Under the pieces are notes generated by a model. The model saw nothing but the letters and a program-made list of their open reading frames with translations. It did not search any database and was not told the DNA's origin. This document shows, in pieces, positions 48,769 to 59,708 of a stretch of DNA of 64,000 nucleotides. The stretch covers positions 1,462,786 to 1,526,785 of the forward strand of contig NC_065424.1 of assembly GCF_024362695.1 (NCBI RefSeq). The letters run 5' to 3'. Both the position numbers and the translations under genes were made by a program. This DNA comes from Pectinophora gossypiella (lineage: Eukaryota > Arthropoda > Insecta > Lepidoptera > Gelechiidae). Numbering within the stretch: the first letter of the stretch is position 1; the number at the start of each line of letters is the position of its first letter.

Positions 48769-49536
48769 TGAAATTAAATAGTTTTAGTACTTAGCTAAGT
48801 AGGTTTATTTGCAAATGTTTAATAAGGAACTAATGAAATAAACTATTAATATAAACATATTGTTTTATTTCTGTATGAAATGGCTATTTAGATATAAAAC
48901 AAGTAATGTGCTCACTTTTGGAGCGTTGATAGAATGTTACCATTTTCTATTAAAACACTTTGTACTAACAGTGTAGTAGTAGTGTATGCTTGTTGTTTAA
49001 GGCCAGAGTCACCACTTAGTACAGAGCCAGTACTTAATAGGTAGGTACCTATAAATAAGTAAGCACTTAGGTACAATTTTAATATCGAAACTTTTCTTTT
49101 ACCTTTGAAATAGGGCTTATACCACACCGAGACACTGGCAGATAGGGTTCTTATTCACTCATTAACATGCCATATCAAGCCTAAATCCGCCGTAATTAAA
49201 TTATTTATTGAATTTTTTATAAACACTTTCCCGCGTTTTACAAGATGAATTGAAAAAAGTTACTCTTGACTAACTTCTAAGAATTCAGCTATTTGACGTT
49301 TGCAATTCATCTTAAAGTTGGCCATTTTACGACTTTCCATAGAGAACTGTCAAAATGGGCAATTCATATTATGAATCGTAATATGAATTGAAATATGAAA
49401 ATCTATAAGTGGCCATTTTACGATTTGCAATTCAATTCCTAATAGGAACCTATTATGATTCATCAAAAGTGGCCTTTTTAGCCCCCCTGGACTCCGAAGT
49501 ACCTAATTTAACTGACATTACTTACTTTAGCGGTGA

Positions 49537-49831
49537 GGAGCTCGGTGGCGCAGCGGTAAACGCGCTCGGTCTGCGATTGTTGAAGTTAAGCAACTTTCGC
49601 AAAGGCCTGTCATAGGATGGGTGACCACAAAAAGGAAGTTTTCATCTCGAGCTCCTTCAAGCTTCGGAAGGCACGTTAAGCCGTTGGTTCCGGCTGCATT
49701 AGCAGTCGTTAATAACCATCAATCCGCACTGGGCCCGCGTGATGGTTTAAGGCCCGATCTACCTATCCATCCATAGGGAAGGCCCGTGCCCCAGCAGTGG
49801 GGACGTTAATGGGCTGATGATGATGATGATG
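49537..49831 (+). mobile_element. SINE-A, full length
   Basis: Complete head, core with GCTTCGGAAGGCACGTTAAG, tail CCCAGCAGTGGGGACGTTAA and (GATGAT)n. ACTTACTT-containing flanks on both sides suggest a duplication. Confidence 0.92.
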
Positions 49832-50007
49832 ACTTACTTAGGTAGGTAGTACTTCATACGTAAGAAGCGTTCATAATCGTCAGTTGTCAGTGGGAAGCGG
49901 AGAGTTGCTACGTAGTATTGTGGCACAATGGGTGGAGGAGCTTTTAATAGCTTATAGTTTGTACCCGCAATCCTTCAATTCCAATTTTTACATTTTTCCC
50001 CACCTTA

Positions 50008-50125
50008 TGTTTGTCTGGAAGAAATCTCATTAAGCGATAAGGCCGCCATTCACCACGTACCTAGTTAAGAGTCTCTTTGTAATAATTTCTTATTATTTTG
50101 GTGCAATAAAGTATAGTTGTATTTG
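50008..50125 (+). repeat. LINE 3' UTR tail
   Basis: TGTCTGGAAGAAATCTCATT, AGCGATAAGGCCGCCATTC, TGGTGCAATAAAGTATAG. Confidence 0.7.
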
Positions 50126-50195
50126 ATATTTGTAATAAAAGGAATTGCGAAATGGAATGAGAGTTTCGAAATTTAAAATGGTTGGCGGTAAAAAT

Positions 50196-50514
50196 CTTCT
50201 TCTTCTATCGTGTGGGTTGTGAGGTGAATTACCAACCTCATCAACCCTAGTGTCAGGGTTATTATTGAGCCGCCAAAGGCCCCTGACATGGCTCATGTAA
50301 CGACTACTTACATCAGTGAGTAGTAACCGGGACCAACGGCTTAACGTGCCTTCCGAAGCACGGATCATCATACTTTTTGGACAATCAGGTAATCAGCCTG
50401 TAATGTCCTAACCAAACTAGGGATCACAAAGTGATTTTTGTTATATGTCCCCACCGGGATTCGAACCCGGGACCTCCGGATCGTGAGCCCAACGTTCAAC
50501 CACTGGACCACGGA
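50196..50514 (-). mobile_element. SINE-B, full length with perfect duplication
   Basis: Tail CTTCTTCTATCGTGTGGGTT to head CACTGGACCACGGA. The 12-bp duplication GGCGGTAAAAAT is at 50184-50195 and 50515-50526. Good reference copy for the family. Confidence 0.95.
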
Positions 50515-50759
50515 GGCGGTAAAAATGAGAGGCCAGTATATGCAGTGTCTGCTCTGCTGCTCTCTTTGCATTCTTAGTCTATGGCTTAAGCGTTTCTACT
50601 AAAAGGTTTTCTCTCAATTATTCACTTGTCTGTAGCAGTAGTTAAACACTCGCTAAAACGGTAAACTCTCCCGCGGGCGGTGTTAACACGGTTAGGGTGT
50701 TCTATTTTAGCGGAAACGACTGCTGAGGCGAATGTTGCACGGATGGGAAATAGTGGTCC

Positions 50760-50885
50760 TTTGCTATGTAACACAGAGTACAAGAAAGAAAAAAATAAAA
50801 AAGAAAAGAAGCCAGTGTCCTTGAGTTTTTGCAACGGTAACATACCCACTTTGGGATAATTCCCAGGATACATCACTGGCTGTTT
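50760..50885. repeat. P repeat
   Basis: GAGTACAAGAAAG, GCCAGTGTCCTTGAGTTTTT, TTTGGGATAATTCCCAGGAT, ACATCACTGGCTG. Confidence 0.5.
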
Positions 50886-50999
50886 TGTGTAGAGAAAAAA
50901 TTGAAACTTCAGCCGTTTTTTCATATCAGTCTGAAGACGAAGAGAGCATGACTGTGCTCTCCAACATGATATGCCTTTGCGGTGGAATCGTATCTTAGA

Positions 51000-51532
51000 G
51001 AGCCGTAGTTCAGTTGGAAAAACGTTTCACTCTCACTGATCCCAGTACCAGCCTAAACCGTTCAGAACCCCGACTTCAACCCCACTGGCGTGGTCGACGA
51101 TTTCCTAGGGATTACTTAGGTCAATTGATTCTTTCAAATATTATCGTCTCAGCCAATATACGATCCCCACGACCCGACTACTCTAGCCATAGAGGCAGCC
51201 AATCAGCTCGCGACACCAAACACTTCAGGACCCCGTTACCGACCCCGCCGACGTGGTCGACAACTTCCCTCAATCAGATTTTCATGATTTTCGTTTTTCA
51301 TTGTAGTGGTAACGAGGATCATCAATGATGCATCGTGAGGAAACCCACATTTCCTTGACATGCGTCTCGGAGGCGTGTACCCTAATCTAACCTATATTAT
51401 GGACGGTATTTCCATCGGGGTTAAAAGGTCAGACAGGCAGTCACTTCTGTAAAATACCGAATTGTCAAATCATCAGGTTAGGTAAGCGGACCCTGTGAAA
51501 AATGAGATAATGCGAGGGACATGATGCTGCTA
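51000..51532 (+). mobile_element. SINE-E interrupted by another repeat
   Basis: Head GCCGTAGTTCAGTTGG and TTTCACTCTCACTGA at 51001-51040; body CATCGTGAGGAAACCCACAT, GGTCAGACAGGCAGTCACTT and GGTTAGGTAAGCGGACCCTG from 51330. About 270 bp between them (two related GTGGTCGAC blocks at about 51090 and 51255) is foreign to SINE-E. Confidence 0.65.
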
Positions 51533-51899
51533 TTATTCTATTTTCCTAAGAAGTCAAAAAGACAAAGTCATATATCAAAATATAAAACAAAAATAATAAA
51601 AACCATATCAAAAGAGGTATTTTTTTATAATGGAATGAAGAATGGGCATTTATTAATAATATTTATTTTATTTTATTTATTAGGACATTGATAATTTTAA
51701 TTTTATTTGATTTTATATAATTTAATTTAATTTTAATTTTAATAATGGAATCTAATCGAATGTACTTACTTATAATTATGGATATTAATCTGAAATAAAT
51801 AATTTGAATTTGAATTTATAAAAAGTTGTGCTGTCTGGCACATGTCTCTTAGAACTTATTAAGTCTTCATTTGTTTTGGTCGTTGCGTAGCATCTGCGG

Positions 51900-52240
51900 T
51901 GTAAAATTGAGTGATAGAGTGAGAAACAGTGTGATAAGAGAGAGATGCAGTTTACAAGACGATTAGTAACTAAGATTGACAAGGGAATGTTAAGATTGTT
52001 TGGACACGTATAAAAGCGGTATAAAACGCGAAGGTTGGTGGTAGGGCTGGCAGAGGAAGACTTAGAAGGACGCATTAACCAAATTGGAGATGTCTTTCAA
52101 AAAGGTTCAGTACGATCTACTCTGAACCGGCGTGCGTGTATGAAACGATTGATGAATGTGGAGGAAGCAAGAGAAGTGTGTCAGGATCGAAGCAAATGGT
52201 CTCTGCTTACCTCGGTGGGAAATAGGCGTGAGTTTATGTA
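51900..52240 (+). pseudogene. LINE ORF2 C-terminal fragment (type ii), best copy
   Basis: With one stop/frameshift near 52010 it reads MLRLFGHV, then EEDLEGRINQIGDVFQKG, SVRSTLNRRACMKRLMNVEE and AREVCQDRSKWSLLTSVG. These match the cysteine-containing C-terminus of insect non-LTR reverse transcriptases. It is followed by GGCGTGAGTTTATGTATGTA, the usual tail. 5'-truncated and dead. Confidence 0.8.
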
Positions 52241-52548
52241 TGTATGTCAATTTGTCTTATGAGTCACTTGTATCTGCTCATTCCCATAGGTACAACGGGC
52301 GTGAGTTTCAAACAGTCTGTAGTCTTGACTACAGCTTGCAGCCATATTTACACATGCTATTAATATAATTAAAATATGAGCTTCGGGGGTATGATCTCCA
52401 ACTCAATTATTCAGTGTTCTAAGCGGGTAGACACTAATAAACTGTTTGTCCCTGGGGTAGAGTTGGTTGAGTTAAGTCACACTTGTATTGAACCGGAGAG
52501 AGTGCAAAGGGAAGTTATCACTAAAACGAATAGCTGCGGATAAATTTT

Positions 52549-52580
<32 letters not shown>

Positions 52581-52745
52581 ACGCACACGCACACGCACAC
52601 GCACACGCACACGCACACGCACACGCACACGCACACGCACACGCACACGCACACGCACACGCACACGCACACGCACACGCACACGCACACGCACACGCAC
52701 ACGCACACGCACACGCACACGCACACACACACACACACACACACA
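52549..52745. repeat. (GCACAC)26 hexanucleotide array inside (CA)n
   Basis: A (CA)n run, then G at every sixth base from 52571 to 52721 without a single interruption (26 units), then (CA)n again. Long ORFs on both strands here are by-products of the repeat. Confidence 0.98.
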
Positions 52746-52959
52746 GACACTCGTCTGTAAAATGTATCTTGTTAAATTACACTTAAGTTGATATATTGTA
52801 ATATACGCATATAAGCATTCCCAACACAAGTGTCGTACTGTTGTAAAAGGATAACAGAAAAAAACCTATTTTTTTTTTATTTATTTTTTTAACAATCTTT
52901 CCTGAGCAGGTATAGTGCTGGGGTTGTAACGACGTCAACCTCTCTGACTGGCGTCGCTC

Positions 52960-53005
52960 CCGGCCACTAACTTCACGCCCTGCCACTCCCGGCCACTAAC
53001 TTCAG
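52960..53005. repeat. Two-copy direct repeat
   Basis: CTCCCGGCCACTAACTTCA occurs twice, about 28 bp apart. Confidence 0.7.
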
Positions 53006-53137
53006 TGTAAAGGTAAAGGACAAATCTGAAATGTCAACAAATAATGCGGCGAATAATTTGCCAATTATATTGGGCACCCTAGCCAAGTGTTGCACTCGTT
53101 CCTTTTTTCCTTTTTGGACTTTCTTCAACAACATCTC

Positions 53138-53316
53138 CCTGTAATGTCGGTTTCCTCACGATATTTTCCTTCACCGCTGAGCACGTGATAATCATTTATG
53201 ATCCAAATATGAATTCGAAAACAAATTCGACAATCATTGGTTTAGGCCTGTGTTGAATTCGAACCTACGACCTCAAAGTGAGAGGCAAGCGTTCTACCAA
53301 CTGAGCTACCACGGCT
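53138..53316 (-). mobile_element. SINE-E head and body, intact tRNA-like head
   Basis: Reverse copy. The head reads CCGTGGTAGCTCAGTTGGTA and CTTTGAGGTCGTAGGTTCGA, giving both box A and box B. Lacks the tail half. The head is a SINE promoter; the rest of a cloverleaf is absent. Confidence 0.85.
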
Positions 53317-53494
53317 TTTCCTTTTTAGGTTTTAATGCTTGTTAATTTCCGGCCTGTTCCCTAATGTATTATGTACGAGGCATGTTGAAAAAAATTGATA
53401 CTGTTTTAGTATAACGGAAAAATTAAAGTGAGTACGTAATCGAAGTAATAAAGTATTTATATTTTCCTCTCTACCTACGAGCCTCCCTTCATAA

Positions 53495-53880
53495 GGCGCC
53501 CCATACACCTACAATAATATTGCACAATATACAAAATTATTGAACGTTTAGGGATAGTACTGAAACATTGCCCAATGATTGAACAAAAGATTGGCGAGCT
53601 TAATTTTAATTGGGCAATATTTTTTTCTTGCACTGTGTAGGGTTAACATTGCGCAATATTTTAACCCATATACGTTTTTTCTTTTCTATTCAACAAAATT
53701 ACCAGCGCGGCTGCCGCCAAAACTTCGTCGTCAGACATGTTGCTCGCACGAAAATATTGTTCAGACTGTTTTGTCAATTTTATTGAGAGAATTTATTGAA
53801 CGTTTGGAATCAAAGGGGTTATTCAATATTATTGCACAATTAAAGGATTGTACAATATTATTGTAGGTGTATGGGGCGCC
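53495..53880. mobile_element. 386-bp MITE with TAA duplication
   Basis: Perfect-looking ends GGCGCCCCATACACCTACAA and TTGTAGGTGTATGGGGCGCC, about 30-bp arms, with TAA immediately outside both (53492-53494 and 53881-53883). CATTGC(G/C)CAAT-type motifs repeat inside. The 3-bp TAA target and G-rich ends fit PIF/Harbinger-type elements. Confidence 0.88.
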
Positions 53881-53927
53881 TAAAGGACCCAGTCTCTCAA
53901 TGCAGAATTCAGAATAGGCTACTTAAC

Positions 53928-54035
53928 AACCTAGTCAAAATGAGACACTTTTTACGTAACGTCAAAACGAAAGTTTTCTTTGCAGTTTGTATGGATATAC
54001 TGTCCTGTGACGTCATCAATAAAAGCGGTCAGACG
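53928..54035 (+). repeat. F-related repeat
   Basis: ACCTAGTCAAAATGAGACAC, GTAACGTCAAAACGAAAG, CTGTGACGTCATCAATAAAA; partner of the reverse copy at 3690. Confidence 0.45.
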
Positions 54036-54040
54036 TTGTG

Positions 54041-54347
54041 CTTCATCATCATCATCACCAGCACATTAACGTTCCCACTGCTGGGGCACGGGCCTTCCCT
54101 ATGGATGGATAGGGAGATAGGGAGATCAGGCCTTAAACCACCACGCGGGCCCAGTGCGGATTGGTGGTTATTAACGACTGCTAATGCAGCCGAGACCAAC
54201 GGCTTAACGTGCCTTCCGAAGCACGGAGGAGCTCGAGATGAAAACTTTTTTTTGTGGCCACCCATCCTATGACCGGCCTTTGCGAAAGTTGCTTAACTTC
54301 AACAATCGCAGACCGAGCGCGTTTACCGCTGCGCCACCGAGCTCCTC
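54041..54347 (-). mobile_element. SINE-A, full length
   Basis: Reverse, with (CAT)n tail at left and GCGCCACCGAGCTCCTC at right. It has a short internal duplication (GGGAGATAGGGAGATC). GTTGTGCTT/GTTGTACTT flanks suggest a target duplication. Confidence 0.92.
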
Positions 54348-54462
54348 GTTGTACTTGTGCTTGTCGAAAAAAAAAGTCGATAAGTAATATGAGTTTGATT
54401 TTTGATCAGGTTAGACTGGCTTAGGTACATTTCTAGATTAGCATTTTATAGTTTATCTTTCA

Positions 54463-54520
54463 GTCAGGTCTGTAACCTAACCTGTATTGGGCTGATTTTC
54501 CCTTCGCGGGTTGGAAGGTA
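54463..54520 (+). mobile_element. SINE-E fragment
   Basis: TGTAACCTAACCTGTATTGG, GCTGATTTTCCCTTCGCGGG. Confidence 0.65.
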
Positions 54521-54525
54521 CACCC

Positions 54526-54712
54526 ATACCTACTTGTATGGCTACTGGTATGTACTTGCACGGGGTGTAAGTAACATCGTAACGAATACTGAGTGGGATG
54601 ATTCAGACCATGATTCTGAGTCGTGTTTTTTTAAATTATTTTCAGTTCTATACTTTTGCGACGGAAACTTCCACTTGATATCAACTCAGAATCATGGTCT
54701 GAATTATCCCTC
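54526..54712. mobile_element. M1 MITE with attached 42-bp hairpin
   Basis: Starts with CCCATACCTACTTGTATGGC...GTACTTGCACGGGG, then M1 sequence GTAAGTAACATCGTAACGAA and the arm AACTTCCACTTGATATCAAC. The same hairpin joins the two M1 copies at 59033-59066. Confidence 0.75.
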
Positions 54713-54714
54713 AA

Positions 54715-55585
54715 AAATTTCGTTGAAAATGAGAATGAAAATTTTATTGGTAATATACAAGTCAATAATTAAATACAATAATTGAGAGTAGGTACGTTAA
54801 ACGTACTTAATGAATCGACATGAACAAGACAAATAATATCAATAAAATATCAATTAAATACAAAATCATTAAGTAATAATAATCGTAATCGAATTTCATT
54901 CCATATAAATTAAAATTATTATAATACAATTACAAATTAGAAATAAATAATTAAAAAATTAATAATCGTAAAATTGCTTTTCAAGAAGCCACATTGTAAT
55001 GTCACTAACACACTAATGTATCCCCTTATTGAATACTCATTGATTATTATTAAATACTATTGCAAATTGTGAATGATGCTGTGAAACACAGCGGTTTCGA
55101 GGTATTTTGAAATGCTATGCTCGTCGAATGACACCCTAGATACTTAAGTCTTTGTTTGGTATATTTAAAAAAAAATATTACGTCTACACATACATACATA
55201 CACACATAAACTCACCCGAAGGGGTGGGCAGAGCCACAAATAATCAGAAGACTATTTGTAGCCACTTTTGATACATAGTCCTAAGATAAAAAACCTTACC
55301 TACCTTTGTTTTTTTTAAAACTATTACGTTTAATGGTTCGATATTTTTAGAAGCAAAAGGTTGAATTTCAATGCGCGCTAAAAGGACGAGGAAAAAACAA
55401 AGATCTTTTAGGGAAGTTATAGGTAAATATCTGAATAAATAAAACAGGTAAATAGAAGATGTTCAAAGGGTATAATGTTTTGTGTTTGCGACGGGAAAAC
55501 ATAGTATATTATTTGACAAATAGAAGATACTAACAACGCCAATGTTCGCTAAAAAAAGATAACTACTTACAACCATGGTATAAAA
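54715..55585. other. Unassigned AT-rich DNA
   Basis: No gene recognised. A LINE-like tail fragment (ACATAAACTCACCCGAAGGG, GTGGGCAGAGCCACAAATA) lies at about 55195-55260. Confidence 0.4.
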
Positions 55586-55588
55586 AGA

Positions 55589-55700
55589 CCCGGGGGTTAA
55601 AATGGCCCCATCGAAGCAATTCATCTAAGAAAGCAATATTGCAATTAGGTATGCTCAATCCTATGTCAATCCGCCAATGCTAGCCAATTAATTGATGACG
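55589..55700. mobile_element. M5-type terminus
   Basis: CCGGGGGTTAAAATGGCCCC and AAGCAATTCATCTAAGAAAG match the left end of M5. The other end was not found nearby. Confidence 0.45.
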
Positions 55701-56114
55701 TAAGTGTTACCACTGTGTTACCATTAAATTGCTATCTCCAAAATTCCACGGACGTAAATTGTATTATTGAAAATTAATTGAATCAATTAGTCAGTTATTA
55801 ATTACTATTACTTGTCACATATATAAAAATCATTAAAACTGTAAGTAAATCTTTTAATAAATGTTCAAAATTTCCTTGCAAAGTAAATATAAAAACATTG
55901 GTTGTGGGTAATTTGTTTTTTACTAAATGGCAACGCAGGGCGGGATGACGTCAGCTGGGCTAACCTTGAAATGTTAGCTGTCACTTTTGAGCATACCTGG
56001 TGTTCTTATACCATGACTACAACTTGGAAATTAATGAAGACGGATATGATTGAACAGAGTGAAAGAACGAGAAGTATGAGTGAATGGACGGAAGGAAAGG
56101 GAACGACGAAGTTA

Positions 56115-56322
56115 ATCGCGCGATTGTTTTATACGATAATCGCTGCGTTACACACAATGCGATTAACGCACACATCATTTTATGTCAGGTAATAACTGCA
56201 CTTGCCGCTGCGTCAACCGCGTAAAACAATTGTTTGTAATTATATTACCTGATTTGAAATGATGTGCGTTAATCGCATTGCGTGTAACGCAGCGTTTATC
56301 GCATAAAACAACCGCGCGCTTT
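56115..56322. mobile_element. 208-bp palindromic MITE
   Basis: GCGCGATTGTTTTATACGAT, AACGCACACATCATTT and the inverse AAATGATGTGCGTTAATCGC, CATAAAACAACCGCGCGC; arms of about 70 bp. An ORF running into it from 55902 is not supported. Confidence 0.8.
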
Positions 56323-56324
56323 AG

Positions 56325-56925
56325 TGAGCGTAGAAAGCTGTTTTAGAAGATATTTTTTGCAGGAGTACGACCAAATTGTGTTCGAAATTTGAAACATGGT
56401 TTTTCCATTTATATAAAAAAAAGCTAACAATAATTATAAATGTCGGCTTTTCGCACTTACACCGCTGACTCGATTTAATAAATGCAATTTGGTAAGAAGA
56501 TAACAATGGATACTTTTATCCTGAAGGAATAAAAAGGGGGCAGAAAAAAGTCCACGCAGATGGAGTCGAGGGCAGAAAGCTAGGTAAATTATTATAAAAG
56601 GTGAAGTTGTAAATCAAGCTCGCTCCAAACTCATATTATTGCAGAGTGGAGTGTGAATATGCTTCAAAGATCCATCAATAATAGATTGGTTGGTCATCCA
56701 AACGTAGGCAACTTTTCACTATCATCCTTCCTAAATCTTCCCCTAACCCACCATAAATTGAGCCCAACCACCGGTCCTGGCTTGGGTTCGGTCATTTGAG
56801 CGTAACACCTCCTTAACGTACTTAGTAATAGCCACATCTGCCAATTACTGCAGCACGATTCTAGTAACGGTTGAGGTTTAAATTTCATCATTATAGTGGT
56901 GCTAATTCCTGCAGATGCCATCTAG
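56325..56925. other. Unassigned DNA
   Basis: No gene or named repeat recognised. Confidence 0.4.
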
Positions 56926-56926
56926 T

Positions 56927-57234
56927 TTTATTTTAAGTTATACCTGTCATTTTCTTATCCGCTGAAAAAAAGGGACGGCTAATCGACAGGCATAAAATTT
57001 ATGGAACACACGTCAGTTTTAAGTAGAAATCTTAAACAACCGTCTAAAAAAATTACATCAGTCAATAACCCGACAGAGTTAAGTAGACAGCACGTCAAAC
57101 GGATTACATACCAGCGAGATGCCTATTTTCTCCGCCCGGGTTATTCATTCGTTTTAAAATGAACTTGTTGACAATCATCCGTCCCTTTCCTTTTCGGCGG
57201 ATAAGAAAATGACGGGTATAACTTAAAATAAAAT
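56927..57234. mobile_element. M3 MITE, well-preserved copy
   Basis: TTTTATTTTAAGTTATACCT...TTCTTATCCGC and GCGGATAAGAA...GGGTATAACTTAAAATAAAA are near-perfect 37-bp inverted ends. Interior GACGGCTAATCGACAGGCAT, GAGATGCCTATTTTCTCCGC as in 7680-7973. Confidence 0.88.
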
Positions 57235-57678
57235 AAGGAGGTTATATTTTATGATACAGTACTATTCGGGCGGCCTTAAAAATCAATCGATCTTATCAAT
57301 CGTGTTAAGTACGTAAACAGTATAGTAGAATTGTGTTGTTGTGGCAAGTCAAGTGTCGCGTGTCTGGAATTAGCGGCCTCTCGGGTGCGGACGGTAATTG
57401 TTAACTATTGCAACTAGTGATGTGCCATTCTTGGAATGCTCCCACTTAGGAAACGTTCCCGGCAGAAAAAAGGCGCAAATCTTATGTAAAAATAGCTTTA
57501 GTACCTAACTTTTAGGCAATAAAGACCAGATAGTCTAAGATCACACCACAGAACGACCTTCACCGAGCTGGTTAATGGATGAAAAGTATTTTATATTTAA
57601 TTAAATATGTCAATAACAATACAAGCAAGTAGTAGAAAAGCGAAAGTAAAAAAAAGTATAAAAAGTGTAAAGTGTGTA

Positions 57679-57736
57679 GTGTGTGTGTGTGCGTGTGCGT
57701 GTGCGTGTGCGTGTGCGTGTGCGTGTGTGTGTGTGC
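57679..57736. repeat. (GTGTGC)6 inside (GT)n
   Basis: C at every sixth base from 57692 to 57722, flanked by pure (GT)n. It is the reverse complement design of the array at 52549. Confidence 0.95.
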
Positions 57737-57849
57737 AGTGAAGTGGTGTAGAAGTAGGTAGTAGCAGTGAAGTAGTAGTAGAATTGCAATGGCCTAATTT
57801 TTTAGGCAACCCACTTTCCGTTCGTTCTAGGTCGTTCTATGGTGGGATT

Positions 57850-58140
57850 CAATACTAAGAGAACAAGAAAGAACAATTTGACAAAGAAAACCTGGGGCCT
57901 GTTTAATAAAACTTACAATTGTAAATTACAATGACAATTTGATGTACATTGCAGAGTGTGTGATCACGAATATTTTGCAGTTTCATATTAGCTACGTAAT
58001 GAACACCAAATTGTCATGGTAATTTACAATTGTAAGTTTTATAAAACAGGCCCCTGGCAGTGTCCTTGCTAAAGAGCCTTTACAACGGGAATATTCCCAC
58101 TTTGGGAACATTCCCGGGTACGGCACATCACAGATTGTAA
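57850..58140. repeat. P repeat split by a short M4 MITE
   Basis: Left part AGAGAACAAGAAAGAACAAT to AAAACCTG; right part GGCAGTGTCCTTGCTAAAGA, CAACGGGAATATTCCCACTT, GGCACATCACAG. Confidence 0.65.
57897..58056. mobile_element. Short M4-type MITE
   Basis: GGGGCCTGTTTAATAAAACT and AGTTTTATAAAACAGGCCCC with inner TACAATTGTAAATTAC and its inverse. A 160-bp relative of the 15975 element. Confidence 0.8.
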
Positions 58141-58149
58141 CACTATGCT

Positions 58150-58795
58150 CCGTGTGTTATACTCTATACATACATAATATCACGCCTATTTCCGGGTTGG
58201 GGTAAGGCAGAGATGTCGAAGGATGATGTGGAATTAGCGGCTCTTGAACACGGTCGGTAAATATCAACAGCATGCGTATCTGAAGAGATCCTTGGGTGTC
58301 GGGACGGTGAAATTATATTTATGAAAAAAAAAAAATGAAACAGCAGCGTCTTGTTCTTGTGTTGTATTGAGAGAAAGGAAGAGCGAAAGCTACGCGAATG
58401 AACGTGATCACAATAGTGTTTCCATATTTAAAAATATTAAAATATATTATATGCTTTCAACAGTATCGGTATACTCGATAAACAAGACATACATAATAAA
58501 TAACATTATAGAAAAAGAAACAATTCAAACATATGTAAAAAACGAAGAAAGGTCCCATTAAGTTAGAAGTGTTTACATGAAGGCCCATGATGTAGATAAT
58601 AGGTAGGCACTTTGACAAGGGTCCTGACTTTCCGACTTTAGTTTTTAAGAGCTTAACAGACGGTCGAGAAATAAATACGTTAATATATACCTATACAATC
58701 TCATGTCACGGTCACAGAATAAACAATAATACAATAACGTGCAGGAGGGACACTTTACCCGACTTCGAAACAACAAGGAGGGTTGTATGTTTGAC
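58150..58795. other. Unassigned DNA with a LINE-like trace
   Basis: CATACATAATATCACGCCTATTTCCGGGTT at about 58167 is the reverse of a LINE tail. No gene recognised in the remainder. Confidence 0.4.
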
Positions 58796-58800
58796 CGCTA

Positions 58801-59032
58801 TACAGGGTGTTAGTGACATCGTAACGAAAACTTTGAGGGATGATTCAGACCATGATTCTGAGTTGATATCAAGTGGAATTTTCCGTCGCAAAAGTATGGA
58901 TAGGAAAATAATTAAAAAAAAAACAACAAAAAAAATCATGAATTTTTTGACAGTAAATTCCACTTGATATCAACTTAGAATCATGGTCTGAATCATCCCC
59001 CTCAATATTCGTTACGGTGTCACTAACACCCA
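58801..59032. mobile_element. M1 MITE, left member of a pair
   Basis: TACAGGGTGTTAGTGACATC through GAATTTTCCGTCGCAAAAG and AATTCCACTTGATATCAACT to ACGGTGTCACTAACACCC; arms of about 95 bp. Confidence 0.9.
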
Positions 59033-59066
59033 TACCTACTTGTATGGCTACTGTATGTACTTGTAT

Positions 59067-59294
59067 GGGGTGTAAGTGACATCGTAACGAATACTGAGAG
59101 GGTGATTCAGTTGATTATTCTGAGTTAATATCAAGTGGAATTTTCCATCGCAAAAGTATAGAATTGAAAATAATTTAAAAAAAACTAAAAAAATACATGA
59201 TTTTTGCGACGGAAAAATCCACTTGATATCGACTCAGAATCATGGTCTGAATCATCCCTCAAAGTTTTCGTTACGATGTCACTAACACCCTGTA
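59067..59294. mobile_element. M1 MITE, right member of a pair
   Basis: GGGGTGTAAGTGACATCGTA through CCATCGCAAAAGTATAGAAT and TTTTTGCGACGGAAAAATCC to ACGATGTCACTAACACCCTG. Separated from the left member by a 34-bp CATACCTACTTGTATGGC...-type hairpin. Confidence 0.9.
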
Positions 59295-59708
59295 TAAGTG
59301 TGTGTATACACGTTTGTTCCAACCTGACTTCTAAACCACCTATCAGAATTTATCAAATGAGGTGTCACTAGAAGCGTCTTAATTGTCCGGTGGTTACATG
59401 ATATTATGTGACGTTACGCTAAATTCAATATGGCGCCCTCTAAAGGACATAAACTGTGGACGAAACATTTTTTTTTTCGAATGGTTGTGTGTTGGGTATC
59501 AAATGAAAGAGCTTAATTTCCACACTTCAAATATGTACATATTACTAGCTTTTACTTACGGGTTTCCTTGTATTTACTCGATAATTACGTCGAATTGATA
59601 ACGTGACTGCTCAGACATGTTCCGGATAGGTTTTATCTCCAAATTTTGCATAAAACATGTACGCAGCGGAAACACGTTATCTTAATAAATAAGACTCCAA
59701 AAAAAAAC

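Larger units (their letters stand above)
47311..49487 (-). mobile_element. M5: PIF/Harbinger-like DNA transposon remnant (2.18 kb)
   Basis: Terminal inverted repeats GGGGGGCTAAAATGGCCACT and GGCCTTTTTAGCCCCCC (inverse, one mismatch over 18 bp). Subterminal regions at both ends are packed with GCAATTCA/TGAATTGC-type motifs. The interior holds a transposase scrap at 48660-48768 and a SINE-C at 48236-48375. No clear target duplication was found. Shorter relatives are at 18527-18686 and from 55589. Confidence 0.6.

Noticed and set aside
52477..52829. Long ORFs of CACA.., THTH.. and RVRV.. type
   Set aside because: By-products of the (GCACAC)n/(CA)n microsatellite read in every frame.
53871..54272. 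133-residue ORF
   Set aside because: Spans the end of a MITE, an F-related repeat and a reversed SINE-A; no coding signal.
55902..56192. 96-residue plus-strand ORF
   Set aside because: No domain or codon pattern recognised, and its 3' third runs into a palindromic MITE.
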